Positions 19,888 through 29,408 of a DNA stretch of 64,000 bases are shown one piece after another; the first letter of the stretch is position 1; every line of letters starts with the position of its first letter. Both the position numbers and the translations under genes were made by a program. Source of the DNA: Metabacillus sp. B2-18. Its GTDB lineage: Bacteria > Bacillota > Bacilli > Bacillales > Bacillaceae. The DNA lies in the NCBI RefSeq assembly GCF_021117275.1, contig NZ_CP088245.1:3695501-3759500 (forward strand). Direction: 5' to 3'. The notes under the pieces were generated by a model. The model did not search any database. It was not told where the DNA came from and worked only from the letters and a program-made list of their open reading frames with translations.

Positions 19888-19915
19888 ATGATAACATAAT
19901 TCATTTGATTGTAAA
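19888..19915 (-). promoter_or_regulatory. Sigma-A promoter of the malic enzyme operon
   Basis: On the minus strand, TTTACA (19910-19915), 16-bp spacer, TATCAT (19888-19893). The start point would fall just before or within the FadR-type operator. Confidence 0.55.
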
Positions 19916-19946
19916 GCATCGTTTAGCATAAACATCCTCATTTACG

Positions 19947-19971
19947 AAAATAGCCTTACAATGAAAGGCTA
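19947..19971 (-). terminator. Intrinsic terminator of dnaE, overlapping its stop codon
   Basis: Minus strand TAGCCTT, 7-base loop, AAGGCTA, TTTT. The 5' arm begins with the TAG stop of dnaE itself, an economical arrangement also seen at gerW and ezrA in this window. Confidence 0.75.
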
Positions 19972-22900
19972 CTCCTGTTTTAGTACAACATTATTTTGCC
20001 CAAGTAAATTCATTAAATCTGTTAAACACTCTTCTGTAGCTGAAACTGAGAACTCTTCAGGTAATTGAATAGTCCTCTTATCATGCTCATAATACAGGTA
20101 GACAGGGATACTCCCGTTAAAACGACTTAGTATCTTCTTTACATCTAGCAACTTTTGTTGATCTGAGAACTGCTTCTCAATTTTCACAAAGAGCTTTGCA
20201 TGTTTAGAAACGGCTGGTAAGTGTTCTAGTTCTTTTATTTGCTGAACAATAAACTGAAGTTTATCCTGTCTTCTTTCAACTTTTCCCTCTAGATAGAAAA
20301 TCATCCCGTCCCTCACCTTTTCACCAAACTTTGAATAAGTTTGAGGGAAAAGAACAGCGTCAATATCTCCTGTTTCATCTCCAAGTAGTAAAAAAGCCAT
20401 AACCTCACCTTTTTTGGTACGTATTGTTCGTACATTTGCTACTAAAGCCCCAATTGAAACCTTTCGATCTACATTTGAAGATAAATCATCAATAGTAACA
20501 GCACGGACCCCTTGAAGGTTTGAACGATACATTTCAACAGGATGAATGGAAAAGTATAAACCTAGAGATTCTTTTTCAAATCTAAGTTTTTCTTCAATTT
20601 TAAATGGCTCTACTTCAATATACTTTGGCTTTAGATTAAATTCTTCTTCCAAAAAGAGATCAAATTGACTTTCATCTGATGGAGTCATTAGCTCCGCATG
20701 CTCAATGGCAACATCAAGGCTTGCAAGCAAAGTTGCACGATCAATAGTAAACTCATCCATTGCACCTGCAAAAATAAGTTGCTCCATTGTTTTTCTAGTC
20801 ACAATTTTCATTGATACCCTTATACAAAAATCAAATAAGTCAGTAAAAGGTTTTTTCTTTCTTGCATGAAAGATTTCCTTAATAGCCGCTATTCCTACAT
20901 TTTTTATAGATGTTAAATTATAGCGAATACTTGCACCTTCTACTAAAAATGCAAACTCACTTTTGTTTACAGAAGGTGGCAGCACCGCGAAACCTTTACG
21001 CTTCGCCTCTCGAACATATTGAGCAACTTTATCTTCATTTCCACTTACACTTGTTAATAAAGCTGTTAAAAAATGGAGAGGGTAATTTGCTTTTAAAAAG
21101 GCTAATTGGTAAGCAATCATACTATATGCAACTGCATGACTTCGGTTAAATCCATAGTTGGCAAACTTAACAATTAAATCATAAATTGAGTTTGCCACTT
21201 GTTGACTATAACCGTTTCTAGTACAGCCCGAGACAAAATGTTCCCTCTCTTGATCTAGTATATCTTTCTTTTTCTTCCCAACGGCTCTTCTTAATAAGTC
21301 TGCTTCCCCTAGAGTAAATCCTGCAATAGTAGAAGCCAATTCCATTATTTGCTCCTGATAAACTATAACACCATAGGTATTCTGCAAAATCGGTTCCAGT
21401 GAGGGGTGTAAATATGTTGTGCTTTTTCTTTTATGTTTTCTGTCAATAAAGAGTGGAATATTTTCCATCGGACCAGGTCTGTATAATGCATTTACAGCAA
21501 CAATATCCTCAAGACTGCTAGGTTTAAGACGTTTTAAAACACTTCTCATCCCTTCGGATTCAAGCTGAAAAACTCCTGTTGTATCTCCCTGGGATAAAAG
21601 ATCAAATGTTTTTTCGTCTTGATAGGATATGTTCGTCAAATCAACTCGTTTTCCTTCAACACGTTGTATAGATTTCATAATATTCTCGATTAAAGAAAGA
21701 TTTCTTAAGCCTAAAAAATCCATTTTTAAAAGCCCGAGATCTTCTAAGTAATCCATAGAGTACTGTGTTAAGTACACATCCTGTTGCCCTTCTTGAATTG
21801 GGACAATATTTGTTAAAGGTTGATCACTTAAAACAACACCTGCTGCATGTGTAGAAGTATGCCTTGGGAGGCCTTCTAGTTTTAAAGCTGTTTCATAGAT
21901 TTTTTTATTTCGTTCATTTTCAGTAATTAATTTCTGTAGTGCCTGAGATTCTTTAAATGCTTCTTGAAGGGTGATTCCCGGTCGAGATGGGATCAGCTTC
22001 GATAAGACATCTGTTTCCTTAGGTGAAGCTCCCATTACTCTCCCCACATCACGAATAGCTGCTTTGGCTGCTAACGTTCCAAAGGTAATAATTTGAGCAA
22101 CATGTAATTTGCCATATTTGTTTGCTACATAAGCTATTACTTCATCACGTCTTGTATCTGGAAAGTCAATATCAATATCAGGCATCGTAATACGCTCTGG
22201 ATTTAAAAACCTTTCAAAAAGTAATCTATGTTTAATTGGATCTACATCCGTAATTCGCAGCACATATGAAACAAGAGAGCCAGCAGCAGAACCTCGCCCT
22301 GGACCTGTTAATATGCCATGCTCATGAGCGTATTTCATAAAGTCCCATACAATTAAAAAATAATCACTAAAATTCATTCTTTTTATTACATCTAACTCAT
22401 AGCTTAGTCTTTGTAAATAGATAGAGTCAGGGTTTTCAAATCTTGTATTTAATCCTTTGAAACAAAGCTCCTCAAGATATTCATCAGCATTTTGGTTTTT
22501 GGGAGCAGGGTATTTTGGTAGATGAGTAACACCCAGATTAAGATTCACTTTACAACGAGCAGCTATCTTTAATGTATTTTCTAATGCATCAGGGAACTCC
22601 TCGAATAAAGATACCATTTCAGCTGCAGGCTTTAAGTAATTTTCATGTGTTCCTTTTTGGTCAACATGAAAATCAGAAAGCTTTTCACCACGTTTTAATG
22701 CAATTAGGCATTGCTGAGCAAGGTAATCTTCCTTTTCGATATAGCTAACATTATTCGTTGCCACCATAGGAATATTCACTTCACTACTAATATTCAGTAA
22801 ATATTTATGTAGGGACTCATCTTCTAAGGATACTCTCTGAGTTCCTAAGTATATTGAGTTTTCACCAAATAAAGTTTGATATTTTTTTAATAAAACAATT

Positions 22901-23322
22901 GCTTGATCAAACTGTTCTTTTTCAAAGCTTTCCATGAACATTTGTCCTGGGATAATGGCTATTAATCCAGAATGATAGCTTTTTAACCATCGATCTGGAA
23001 GCCCTTCAGGTGATTTTGTTTGAAGAGCACTGCTTATCTTTAATAAATTCTGATACCCCTCGTTATTTTCAGCTAGTAGTACAGCTGTCATGTCGGTCTC
23101 ATGTTGTTCATCTATGATTGTAACTGTCATACCTAAAATAGGCTTTATTCCATTTTCCTGACATAGCTTATAAAAAGCTACAGCCCCATACATCACATGA
23201 AAATCAGTCAACGCTATTGCATTAAATTTACATTCTTTCGCCTTATTAACTAATTTATCTAATCTTGCTGCACTTGAGAGCAAGCTGTATGCACTTTTCA
23301 CTTGAAGGTGAACAAACGGCAT
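19969..23322 (-). CDS. dnaE: DNA polymerase III subunit alpha, DnaE type
   Basis: 1117 aa. The DnaE replicase that in Firmicutes extends primers before PolC takes over. N-terminal PHP domain (VHLQVKSAYSLLSSAARLDKL, shortened here to HLQVKSAYSLL). The polymerase core has GPGRGSAAGSLVSYVLRITD (part quoted) and the catalytic acidic motif MPDIDIDFPDTRRDEV. Helix-hairpin-helix region, then an OB fold near residues 975-1060 (IGALVANVRTIRTKKGEV). No 3'-5' exonuclease motifs as in PolC. Between malic enzyme and ytrH as in B. subtilis. Confidence 0.96.
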   Translation of the reverse strand: MPFVHLQVKSAYSLLSSAARLDKLVNKAKECKFNAIALTDFHVMYGAVAFYKLCQENGIKPILGMTVTIIDEQHETDMTAVLLAENNEGYQNLLKISSALQTKSPEGLPDRWLKSYHSGLIAIIPGQMFMESFEKEQFDQAIVLLKKYQTLFGENSIYLGTQRVSLEDESLHKYLLNISSEVNIPMVATNNVSYIEKEDYLAQQCLIALKRGEKLSDFHVDQKGTHENYLKPAAEMVSLFEEFPDALENTLKIAARCKVNLNLGVTHLPKYPAPKNQNADEYLEELCFKGLNTRFENPDSIYLQRLSYELDVIKRMNFSDYFLIVWDFMKYAHEHGILTGPGRGSAAGSLVSYVLRITDVDPIKHRLLFERFLNPERITMPDIDIDFPDTRRDEVIAYVANKYGKLHVAQIITFGTLAAKAAIRDVGRVMGASPKETDVLSKLIPSRPGITLQEAFKESQALQKLITENERNKKIYETALKLEGLPRHTSTHAAGVVLSDQPLTNIVPIQEGQQDVYLTQYSMDYLEDLGLLKMDFLGLRNLSLIENIMKSIQRVEGKRVDLTNISYQDEKTFDLLSQGDTTGVFQLESEGMRSVLKRLKPSSLEDIVAVNALYRPGPMENIPLFIDRKHKRKSTTYLHPSLEPILQNTYGVIVYQEQIMELASTIAGFTLGEADLLRRAVGKKKKDILDQEREHFVSGCTRNGYSQQVANSIYDLIVKFANYGFNRSHAVAYSMIAYQLAFLKANYPLHFLTALLTSVSGNEDKVAQYVREAKRKGFAVLPPSVNKSEFAFLVEGASIRYNLTSIKNVGIAAIKEIFHARKKKPFTDLFDFCIRVSMKIVTRKTMEQLIFAGAMDEFTIDRATLLASLDVAIEHAELMTPSDESQFDLFLEEEFNLKPKYIEVEPFKIEEKLRFEKESLGLYFSIHPVEMYRSNLQGVRAVTIDDLSSNVDRKVSIGALVANVRTIRTKKGEVMAFLLLGDETGDIDAVLFPQTYSKFGEKVRDGMIFYLEGKVERRQDKLQFIVQQIKELEHLPAVSKHAKLFVKIEKQFSDQQKLLDVKKILSRFNGSIPVYLYYEHDKRTIQLPEEFSVSATEECLTDLMNLLGQNNVVLKQE

Positions 23323-23511
23323 ATATTCCCCTCCTTTCTACATTCGTTTTAGATTTTTATTCAAGGATCATTTATATATCCTTCATTATATTCCCGAGGT
23401 TATATAGTTACAAATAAGAGCGTTCCGTGTTATAAGACCATTTCTACAAAAATATTTTCTTTCATACTTAAAATAGGTCGTCCATATATATAGAGTAGGG
23501 GGTTGATAGTC

Positions 23512-23847
23512 ATGGACAAAGAAGCCTTTATGCCGGCTTTTATTCATAGTTACTTTATAGCACTAGGAGTACTTTTAGGTGGCACGCTAATCGGTGCCAT
23601 TGGTGCATTTTTAGCAGGAGAACCACCATTAACCAAAATGTTTGAATTTTCTAATAGGCTAAAAATTTGGGCTCTTGTTGCAGCGATAGGTGGTACGTTT
23701 GATGCTTTTTACAGCTTTGAGCGAGGAATTTTTCAAGGTGAAACACGAGATATTGTTAAACAAGTATTGTTAATTGTATCAGCTATGGGTGGAGCTCAAA
23801 CAGGTTGGTTACTTATCACTTGGTTAACGCAGGAGCATCTTTCATGA
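23512..23847 (+). CDS. ytrH: YtrH, sporulation membrane protein
   Basis: 111 aa with three membrane segments (about 10-33, 48-66 and 83-105). Text FIALGVLLGGTLIGAIGAFL and DAFYSFERGIFQGE matches the YtrH family, needed for normal sporulation in B. subtilis under sigma-E. ATG at 23512 has AGGGGG 9 bases upstream and is preferred over a TTG at 23503. Its stop overlaps the ytrI start by ATGA. I could not confirm a sigma-E promoter, although CATACTTA occurs at about 23463. Confidence 0.88.
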   Translation: MDKEAFMPAFIHSYFIALGVLLGGTLIGAIGAFLAGEPPLTKMFEFSNRLKIWALVAAIGGTFDAFYSFERGIFQGETRDIVKQVLLIVSAMGGAQTGWLLITWLTQEHLS

Positions 23848-24347
23848 GAATCCCGCCGCACTATCAGCAACCTTCATGGCAACGTTTTTTTGCAGGTGCA
23901 GCAATAGGGGCAGTTATTAGTTGGGGTGTTTTTCTTTTTATTTTTGGAGTTATTCAAGAAGAACATAGTACAATTATAAATAAACAAAAGCAAACCATTC
24001 AAGATTTAGAGAATGACAAGAAAATCTATCAAGAAGAGTATACAAAATTAAATAAAAAAGCTCAAGAAAAGCTGACTGTTCAAGAGATTAAGATTAAATT
24101 AACGAACGGTGACCGCTATCTTTTTAAGGACTTTAGGATAACGAATATTGAAAACAGTGTAAAGGAAGATTTAAAAGACGTAATGGCCAAGGATATTGAG
24201 AGTATCGTTTCTAACCATCTATTAATAGAACGAATCATTGAAAATAAGCCATTAAAGTTTGATGGAAAAGAATACAAGCTTGAAATGACAAAATTCATGT
24301 TAACCACCACACTATATATTGAAGTTAAAATATCATTTGTAGACTAA
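23844..24347 (+). CDS. ytrI: YtrI, sporulation membrane protein
   Basis: 167 aa. One N-terminal membrane segment (about 15-37, FFAGAAIGAVISWGVFLFIF), then a charged coiled coil (about 42-80) and a compact C-terminal domain. This is the topology of YtrI. The start is the ATG of an ATGA overlap with ytrH; the longer frame upstream would lie inside ytrH. Probably functions with YtrH in the mother-cell membrane during sporulation (family knowledge). Confidence 0.88.
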   Translation: MRIPPHYQQPSWQRFFAGAAIGAVISWGVFLFIFGVIQEEHSTIINKQKQTIQDLENDKKIYQEEYTKLNKKAQEKLTVQEIKIKLTNGDRYLFKDFRITNIENSVKEDLKDVMAKDIESIVSNHLLIERIIENKPLKFDGKEYKLEMTKFMLTTTLYIEVKISFVD

Positions 24348-24466
24348 CAATACTCCAAGAGAATTTGAAATATTTTTAATTTTTATTAAAAATCAATCGC
24401 AAAACCTTCCCTTTTCCGATAAAATAGAAATAGGAAAAACAAGGAAAAAAACATCCACTAAAAACA

Positions 24467-24494
24467 AGCTGGTTTGCTCTCTTACAAACTGGCT
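24467..24494 (+). terminator. Weak terminator-like hairpin after ytrHI
   Basis: AGCTGGTTTG and CAAACTGGCT pair with two G-T wobbles around an 8-base loop, followed by TTTAACC. Weak U-tract. The rest of 24348-24606 is AT-rich with no gene seen. Confidence 0.4.
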
Positions 24495-24618
24495 TTAACC
24501 TCCCCATCCACTCTTCATAGAACATACATTCCAACAATTATGACAATTGATTCCTTGTTTAACCAACTCACTTTATAACGATTTATCGGTTGTACCACTA
24601 CTTAACGGAGGGATGGAT

Positions 24619-24807
24619 ATGTATATTTTAAGTTCAAAACAAGTTGTCCAGGAAAAGATTAACCATATCAAAAAAGGGTTCTCAGCATATGTAGAAACAG
24701 CTGAGCTTGCAAACATTATCAAAAAAGAATGTCAGATTTTACAATTGGATGTGTATGAGGATGCTACAGAGCTAGGTTATTGGTTTATTCCGAACAAAGA
24801 AAGGTAA
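24619..24807 (+). CDS. Small hypothetical protein (62 aa)
   Basis: MYILSSKQVVQEKINHIKKG onward, 62 aa, ending in YWFIPNKER. The ATG at 24619 has GGAGGG 6 bases upstream; a second in-frame ATG at 24613 is too close to that site. Charged, no membrane segment. It has the look of a soluble two-helix protein with a small beta portion. It lies between ytrI and nrnA, convergent with nrnA and sharing its terminator. Position and size recall the small ytz-type genes of B. subtilis, but I do not recognise the family with certainty. Confidence 0.6.
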   Translation: MYILSSKQVVQEKINHIKKGFSAYVETAELANIIKKECQILQLDVYEDATELGYWFIPNKER

Positions 24808-25012
24808 CCGCTTTCACACTCTCTTCATCAATGTAAAACTCCATTATCAAAGCGGCGTTTTCTAAAGATCCTCATCACATGTTCTTTTCAAACCACTAAA
24901 AGTAATCCATAACTGTATTGTAAGCAAACTAACCTCTACACTATCATCCTTCTGGATCGTAAATTTTAAGGTAAGGAACTATGTCATCTTATGACTACCG
25001 ACTAGGGTTAGA

Positions 25013-25043
25013 AAAGGGTTCGGCAGTTATTACCGAACCCTTT
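25013..25043. terminator. Bidirectional terminator between the 62-aa gene and nrnA
   Basis: Perfect 11-bp stem AAAGGGTTCGG/CCGAACCCTTT with 9-base loop. Followed by CTTATTT on plus and TCTAACC on minus. It lies 15 bp past the nrnA stop. Confidence 0.85.
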
Positions 25044-25057
25044 CTTATTTCTTAAGA

Positions 25058-25996
25058 TCATTCATCCTGACATAGCACTTCTAGATCATGTAAAACCTGT
25101 TTCGCTTCTTCCCAGCTATATACAGAAGCTCCAGATGCGAGTGGATGTCCGCCACCATTATATTTTTTAGCTAATTTATTTATCACAAGTTTTTTTGCTC
25201 TAAGTCTAACACGAATCTGATTTTCTTCTTCCACAAAGAACACCCATGCTTTCACACCTTCAATATTACCTAAAATTCCAACAAGCTGAGAAGCTTCTGA
25301 AGGGGTCACATCAAATTTCTTTAATATATCTTTTGTTATACTCATTGATGCAGAACCTGACGATGTTAACGTAAAGTTTTGAAGAACATATCCACTAAGT
25401 TTAGCGACGTTTCTCTTTGTTTTGTAAAGTTCGTCGTAAATTGGTGTAGGGTTAATTCCTTTTGAGATTAATGCACTAGCATACTGAAAAGTTTTCTCCG
25501 TTGTACTCGGGAATAGAAACCTTCCTGTATCACCCACAATCCCAGTATAAAGAAGTTCTGCCGCTTTTTCAGATAATTTAAAGCCGTGATCTTTACCTTC
25601 TAAGTACAGTTCATAAATCATTTCACTTGTAGCACTTGCTTCAGTTTCCACCCACAAAAGATCTCCGTATTGATCCTCATTTGGATGGTGATCGATTTTA
25701 ATCAATTTTTTACCTGTTTTATAACGTTGATCACTGATGCGGGCTTGGTTTGCTGTATCACATACAATAACAAGTGCTTCTTGGTATATCTCGTCTGAAA
25801 TATGATCCATTTTATATAGAAACTCAAGCGATTGCTCAGATTCTCCTACAACATAGATTTTCTTATTTGGGTATGTAGCTTTTATCATTTCAGCCAAACC
25901 GCATTGAGAGCCATAGGCATCCGGATCTGGACGAACATGGCGATGAATGATAATTGTGTCATTTTGGCTAATTTCATCAAGTATTTGTTGTTTCAT
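25058..25996 (-). CDS. nrnA: NrnA, DHH-family nanoRNase and pAp phosphatase
   Basis: 312 aa. Degrades 2-5 nt RNAs and dephosphorylates 3'-phosphoadenosine 5'-phosphate. DHH domain metal motifs: HRHVRPDPDAYGSQ near residue 18, VCDTANQARI and KIDHHPNEDQYGD (the DHH itself). C-terminal DHHA1 domain ends in KYNGGGHPLASGAS, the substrate-binding GGGH motif. All ligands are present, so it should be active. Same place as ytqI of B. subtilis. Confidence 0.95.
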   Translation of the reverse strand: MKQQILDEISQNDTIIIHRHVRPDPDAYGSQCGLAEMIKATYPNKKIYVVGESEQSLEFLYKMDHISDEIYQEALVIVCDTANQARISDQRYKTGKKLIKIDHHPNEDQYGDLLWVETEASATSEMIYELYLEGKDHGFKLSEKAAELLYTGIVGDTGRFLFPSTTEKTFQYASALISKGINPTPIYDELYKTKRNVAKLSGYVLQNFTLTSSGSASMSITKDILKKFDVTPSEASQLVGILGNIEGVKAWVFFVEEENQIRVRLRAKKLVINKLAKKYNGGGHPLASGASVYSWEEAKQVLHDLEVLCQDE

Positions 25997-26217
25997 TTTG
26001 GTCTCCTTTTCTCTCTATATAGTTTATTAAATCATAAATACAAATTTTAAAAAAGAATGAATCTTCAGGATTTTCATTTCATCGTATTTAGTTAAAGACA
26101 TGTTAAACTAAACATGCTATCTTTTATTATAGGTTGTTTAAGAAGATATTTCTTCTTTTTTACCTTACTAGATGCAAGAGTAGAAAAAATACTCATCTCA
26201 GTAGTGGAGGTTTTTAT

Positions 26218-26517
26218 ATGCCAGTTTTAGTTGTACTTATTATTTTTTCACTAGCTTTCTATTTGTACTATAGGGTCAAAGCATACCGATCAAATAAGCA
26301 AGCGGAGAAAAGTTGGATATCTGCGAAAGCTAGCATTGCATTAGGTCTGTTTGTTGCATTTTTTGGGCTTAATCAATTATTTATGTTTCGCTCAACCTTA
26401 TCATTTGTTGTGGGAATTATTTTTCTGTTAATCGGTTTTGGCAGTGCTTGGGCAGGATACCGAGCTTACAAGCATTATCTTCCATATGTTCTAAAAGAAA
26501 TAAAAGAGCAACAGTAA
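26218..26517 (+). CDS. ytpI: YtpI-like membrane protein
   Basis: 99 aa. The ATG at 26218 follows GTGGAGG by 5-6 bases; the longer frame upstream has no ribosome binding site. Three hydrophobic segments (about 1-17, 36-56 and 60-80) with a basic loop after the first (YRVKAYRSNKQAEKSW). Function unknown. Convergent with ytoI, sharing a strong bidirectional terminator. Confidence 0.8.
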   Translation: MPVLVVLIIFSLAFYLYYRVKAYRSNKQAEKSWISAKASIALGLFVAFFGLNQLFMFRSTLSFVVGIIFLLIGFGSAWAGYRAYKHYLPYVLKEIKEQQ

Positions 26518-26528
26518 CGAATCTCTCG

Positions 26529-26576
26529 AAAAAAATAGGGTTAACTGTTTTATAAAAACAGCTAACCCTATTTTTT
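26529..26576. terminator. Bidirectional terminator between ytpI and ytoI
   Basis: Very long hairpin: AAAAAATAGGGTTA-CTGTTTT on the left pairs with AAAACAG-TAACCCTATTTTTT on the right. U-tracts occur on both strands. Confidence 0.93.
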
Positions 26577-26583
26577 CCTTGTT

Positions 26584-27900
26584 TTATCTCTCAATCAATT
26601 GAACCATCATCATCGCTTTTCCTACGACTATACCGTCGCTATATGCTTCTATATCAATTTTTCCAAACTTACGACCAACCTCTAATATTTTCGGGTGAAT
26701 TTCAAGCACTGATTCCATTTGAACAGGTTTAATAAAGTATATTGTGATATTTTCAACAACAATGTCACCTTTTTTCTGTGCTCTTAGATAACGATTAACG
26801 GACTCTGTAACAAGTGTCGTAAAAACCCCATAAGAAATGGTGCCAAGGTGATTTGTCATTTGCGGAGTTACTTCACATCGAAAAATACTACTGCGTTTTG
26901 ATTCATCATCAATAGTTATAAATTGATTTGTCACGATGTCATCAAGTTTTTCACCAATTTGTGGTTGACGTTGGATCATTTGAAGAGCTTTGAGAACATC
27001 TTGACGACTAATAATCCCTTGCAATCTATTCTGCTGGTCTACTACCGGCAAAATTTCGATCCCTTCCCAAACCATCATTTGTGCTGCTGATGCGACAGAA
27101 GTTTTACCAATTACTGTAATCGGACTTTTAGTCATTATTTTTTCGATTATGGTTGAATGGTCGTTCCCCATAATATCTTTAGAGGTAACAATTCCTTGCA
27201 CTTTTAAGTTCTGATCTATCACTGGAAACCGACCATGCCCGGTTTCATAGTTATGTTGATACCAAGTTGCCACCGTATCAGACGTTGATAAACAGATTGT
27301 TTTATCAATCGGTGTAAGAATATCCTCCACCTGTACGATTTCTTTCTTAATTAACTGATCATAAATTGCTCGATTGATCATGGCACCAACCGTAAAAGTA
27401 TCATAGCTTGTTGAAATAATTGGCAGCTCCAGCTCATCAGCTAATTTTTTCACGCTATCTTCTGTATCAAAACCACCTGTTATCAATACTGCTGCACCAG
27501 CTTCAAGCGCATATTGATGGGCAGTTGTACGATTCCCGACTATAAGTAAGTTCCCTGCACCTGTATATCGCATCATGGCATCAAGTTTCATCGCACCAAT
27601 GACAAATTTATTTAATGTTTTATGTAAACCTGCCCGTCCACCTAAAACTTGCCCTTCAACAATATTAACAACCTCAGCATATGTTAATTTCTCAAAGTTC
27701 TCTTTCTTCTTTGTTTCAATTCTAATCGTTCCAACACGTTCTATCGTACTAACATATCCTTTGTTCTCTGCTTCTTTAATTGCACGATATGCTGTTCCTT
27801 CGCTAACATTTATATCCTTCGCAATTTGTCTGACAGAAATTTTTTCACCAACTGGCAGTGAAGTTATATACTGCAAAATTTGCTCGTGCTTTGTAGCCAA
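26584..27900 (-). CDS. ytoI: YtoI: HTH, DRTGG, paired CBS and hot-dog domain protein
   Basis: 438 aa with four recognisable parts. An N-terminal winged-helix-like segment (ISVRQIAKDINVSEGTAYRAIKEAENKGYVSTIERVGT, quoted by its core VSEGTAYRAIKEAE); a DRTGG domain about 75-185; two CBS domains about 195-310; and a C-terminal MaoC/thioesterase hot-dog about 330-435. The combination suggests a nucleotide-sensing regulator or thioesterase. CBS modules bind adenine nucleotides and DRTGG resembles the phosphotransacetylase-associated domain. No ligand is known. Monocistronic, between two terminators. Confidence 0.9.
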   Translation of the reverse strand: MATKHEQILQYITSLPVGEKISVRQIAKDINVSEGTAYRAIKEAENKGYVSTIERVGTIRIETKKKENFEKLTYAEVVNIVEGQVLGGRAGLHKTLNKFVIGAMKLDAMMRYTGAGNLLIVGNRTTAHQYALEAGAAVLITGGFDTEDSVKKLADELELPIISTSYDTFTVGAMINRAIYDQLIKKEIVQVEDILTPIDKTICLSTSDTVATWYQHNYETGHGRFPVIDQNLKVQGIVTSKDIMGNDHSTIIEKIMTKSPITVIGKTSVASAAQMMVWEGIEILPVVDQQNRLQGIISRQDVLKALQMIQRQPQIGEKLDDIVTNQFITIDDESKRSSIFRCEVTPQMTNHLGTISYGVFTTLVTESVNRYLRAQKKGDIVVENITIYFIKPVQMESVLEIHPKILEVGRKFGKIDIEAYSDGIVVGKAMMMVQLIER

Positions 27901-28007
27901 GCCGCATCACCCTTTTTATATTAGTGCATTTATCTAATAAGACCGCACAAATACGGTTTAAAAAACAAACTAATCCACTTTTATTATAAGGGTGAAGAAG
28001 GCTTATA

Positions 28008-28250
28008 TCAACGCAGTGTTTGTCTTTGTCTCTTTTTCTGAATTTGCTTATATGATTTTAACTGCTTTGCTTGAACCTGTTGCTTTGGTCGGTACAAATA
28101 ATGAGCAAAGTTTCCACCAATAACAAAAATCGCTAAGCACAACCAGCTCATAGCAAATACAGTTTGCGTTTGATTGCCCGAAAGTGAGATATGTTGAAGT
28201 CCAAAATAGAGCATCATTAATGCTATTAATGCGTACATTAGGTTTTTCAT
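28008..28250 (-). CDS. Small membrane protein with basic tail
   Basis: 80 aa. Two hydrophobic segments (about 3-20 and 30-50), then a strongly basic tail (YKQIQKKRQRQTLR). ATG at 28250 is preceded by AAAGGATG at 6 bases. The positive-inside rule puts the tail in the cytoplasm. I do not recognise the family; genes of this type occupy the ytoI-ytkL interval in other Bacillaceae. Confidence 0.65.
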   Translation of the reverse strand: MKNLMYALIALMMLYFGLQHISLSGNQTQTVFAMSWLCLAIFVIGGNFAHYLYRPKQQVQAKQLKSYKQIQKKRQRQTLR

Positions 28251-28415
28251 CTTGATTCATCCTTTCTATAAAAGCTTTGTTTCATTTTATGCATGTACAC
28301 ATAAAAAAAGAAGCAATGAATGAGATTCTTTGCTTCTTCTGATAGCATACTATCATTTTGCGCTATTTTTACTATTTTATTTCTAACACAGTAACCCCAA
28401 TAAATTGTCCGTTTC

Positions 28416-28534
28416 ATTACGCTCCAGACAATCGCTTTCCGCGGGGAGGAAGCTGAGCCTCCTCGGCTTTGCCTGCGGGGTCTCAGCCTTTCCTCTACCT
28501 CCCGCAGGAGTCATTTTCTTCCTCTTCATTCCAC
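28416..28534. repeat. GC-rich palindromic intergenic repeat of Bacillaceae type
   Basis: About 120 bp, sharply more GC-rich than its surroundings. Nested complementary arms: GCGGGGAGG (28441-28449) with CCTCCCGC (28498-28505), and GCTGAG (28452-28457) with CTCAGC (28482-28487). The core CGCTTTCCGCGGGGAGG...TGCGGGGTCTCAGC resembles a dispersed intergenic repeat I know from several Bacillus-group genomes. Only one copy is present here. The remainder of 28251-28640 has no gene. Confidence 0.65.
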
Positions 28535-28640
28535 TAAGTTTATAAAAACAGGTTTAAAAGCAACACGTATAAACTTGGCTTGTGGTTTTCAACTCTAAAC
28601 ATTCTGTAAATCTTTTTTCCACATTATATGAACTATCCTA

Positions 28641-29330
28641 TTAAAGCTCGTATTTTTCTCCCACTTTTAATGGCAGGCCAATGCCTTCTGGTAAGGATTG
28701 AGCGAATTTTTCTGGATCCTGCTTAATTGCTGGAAAAGTATCATAATGGATAGGAACGACTTTCTTTGCGTTTAGCCAAAGAGCTGCATCCTTTGCGTCT
28801 TCAGGACCCATTGTTAGATTATCTCCGATTGGTAAAAATGCAAGGTCTATTGAATTTCGTTCTCCAATCATTTTCATATCAGTAAAGAGTGCAGTATCAC
28901 CTGCATGATAGATTGTTTTGCCTTCAGATGTTAATAAAATACCTGATGGCATACCAGTATAAATAATGGTACCATCCGGCTCTTGATAGCTTGACCCGTG
29001 AAAAGCCTGTGTTAGTTTTACTCTGCCAAAATCAAAATCATATGCTCCCCCAATATTCATTGGGTGAATATCAATTCCATTTTTCCCTATGTAAACCGCC
29101 AGCTCGTATGGGGCGATAACTAAAGCATTATTTTTCTTGGCAATTTCTATTGTGTCCCCAACATGATCATTATGACCGTGTGTAAGAATAATAACATCTG
29201 CTTCAACTGAATCAGCTGTCAAATCTGTTAATTCATTGCCAGTAATAAATGGATCTATAATGATTTTTTTATTGTGTGCTGCTACTTGTACAACTGCATG
29301 GCCGTGATATGAAACTTCCATTTTATTCAA
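28641..29330 (-). CDS. ytkL: YtkL-like metal-dependent hydrolase (UPF0173, metallo-beta-lactamase fold)
   Basis: 229 aa, the usual length of UPF0173. Metal ligands appear as YHGHAVVQV at the start, [13 protein letters not shown] (HxHxDH motif), and further ligands in [13 protein letters not shown] and [12 protein letters not shown]. RNase Z/metallo-beta-lactamase fold; the physiological substrate is unknown. It lies between the repeat element and ald. Confidence 0.9.
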   Translation of the reverse strand: MNKMEVSYHGHAVVQVAAHNKKIIIDPFITGNELTDLTADSVEADVIILTHGHNDHVGDTIEIAKKNNALVIAPYELAVYIGKNGIDIHPMNIGGAYDFDFGRVKLTQAFHGSSYQEPDGTIIYTGMPSGILLTSEGKTIYHAGDTALFTDMKMIGERNSIDLAFLPIGDNLTMGPEDAKDAALWLNAKKVVPIHYDTFPAIKQDPEKFAQSLPEGIGLPLKVGEKYEL

Positions 29331-29408
29331 CTCCTTATATGTTAAATGGTTAAATGAATAAGATAGTCCACTAAAACTTTACCCATTTTTATTTCTAGCT
29401 AAACGTTT

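Noticed and set aside
23460..23511. Sigma-E promoter for ytrHI
   Set aside because: CATACTTA resembles the -10 but no matching -35 at the right distance.
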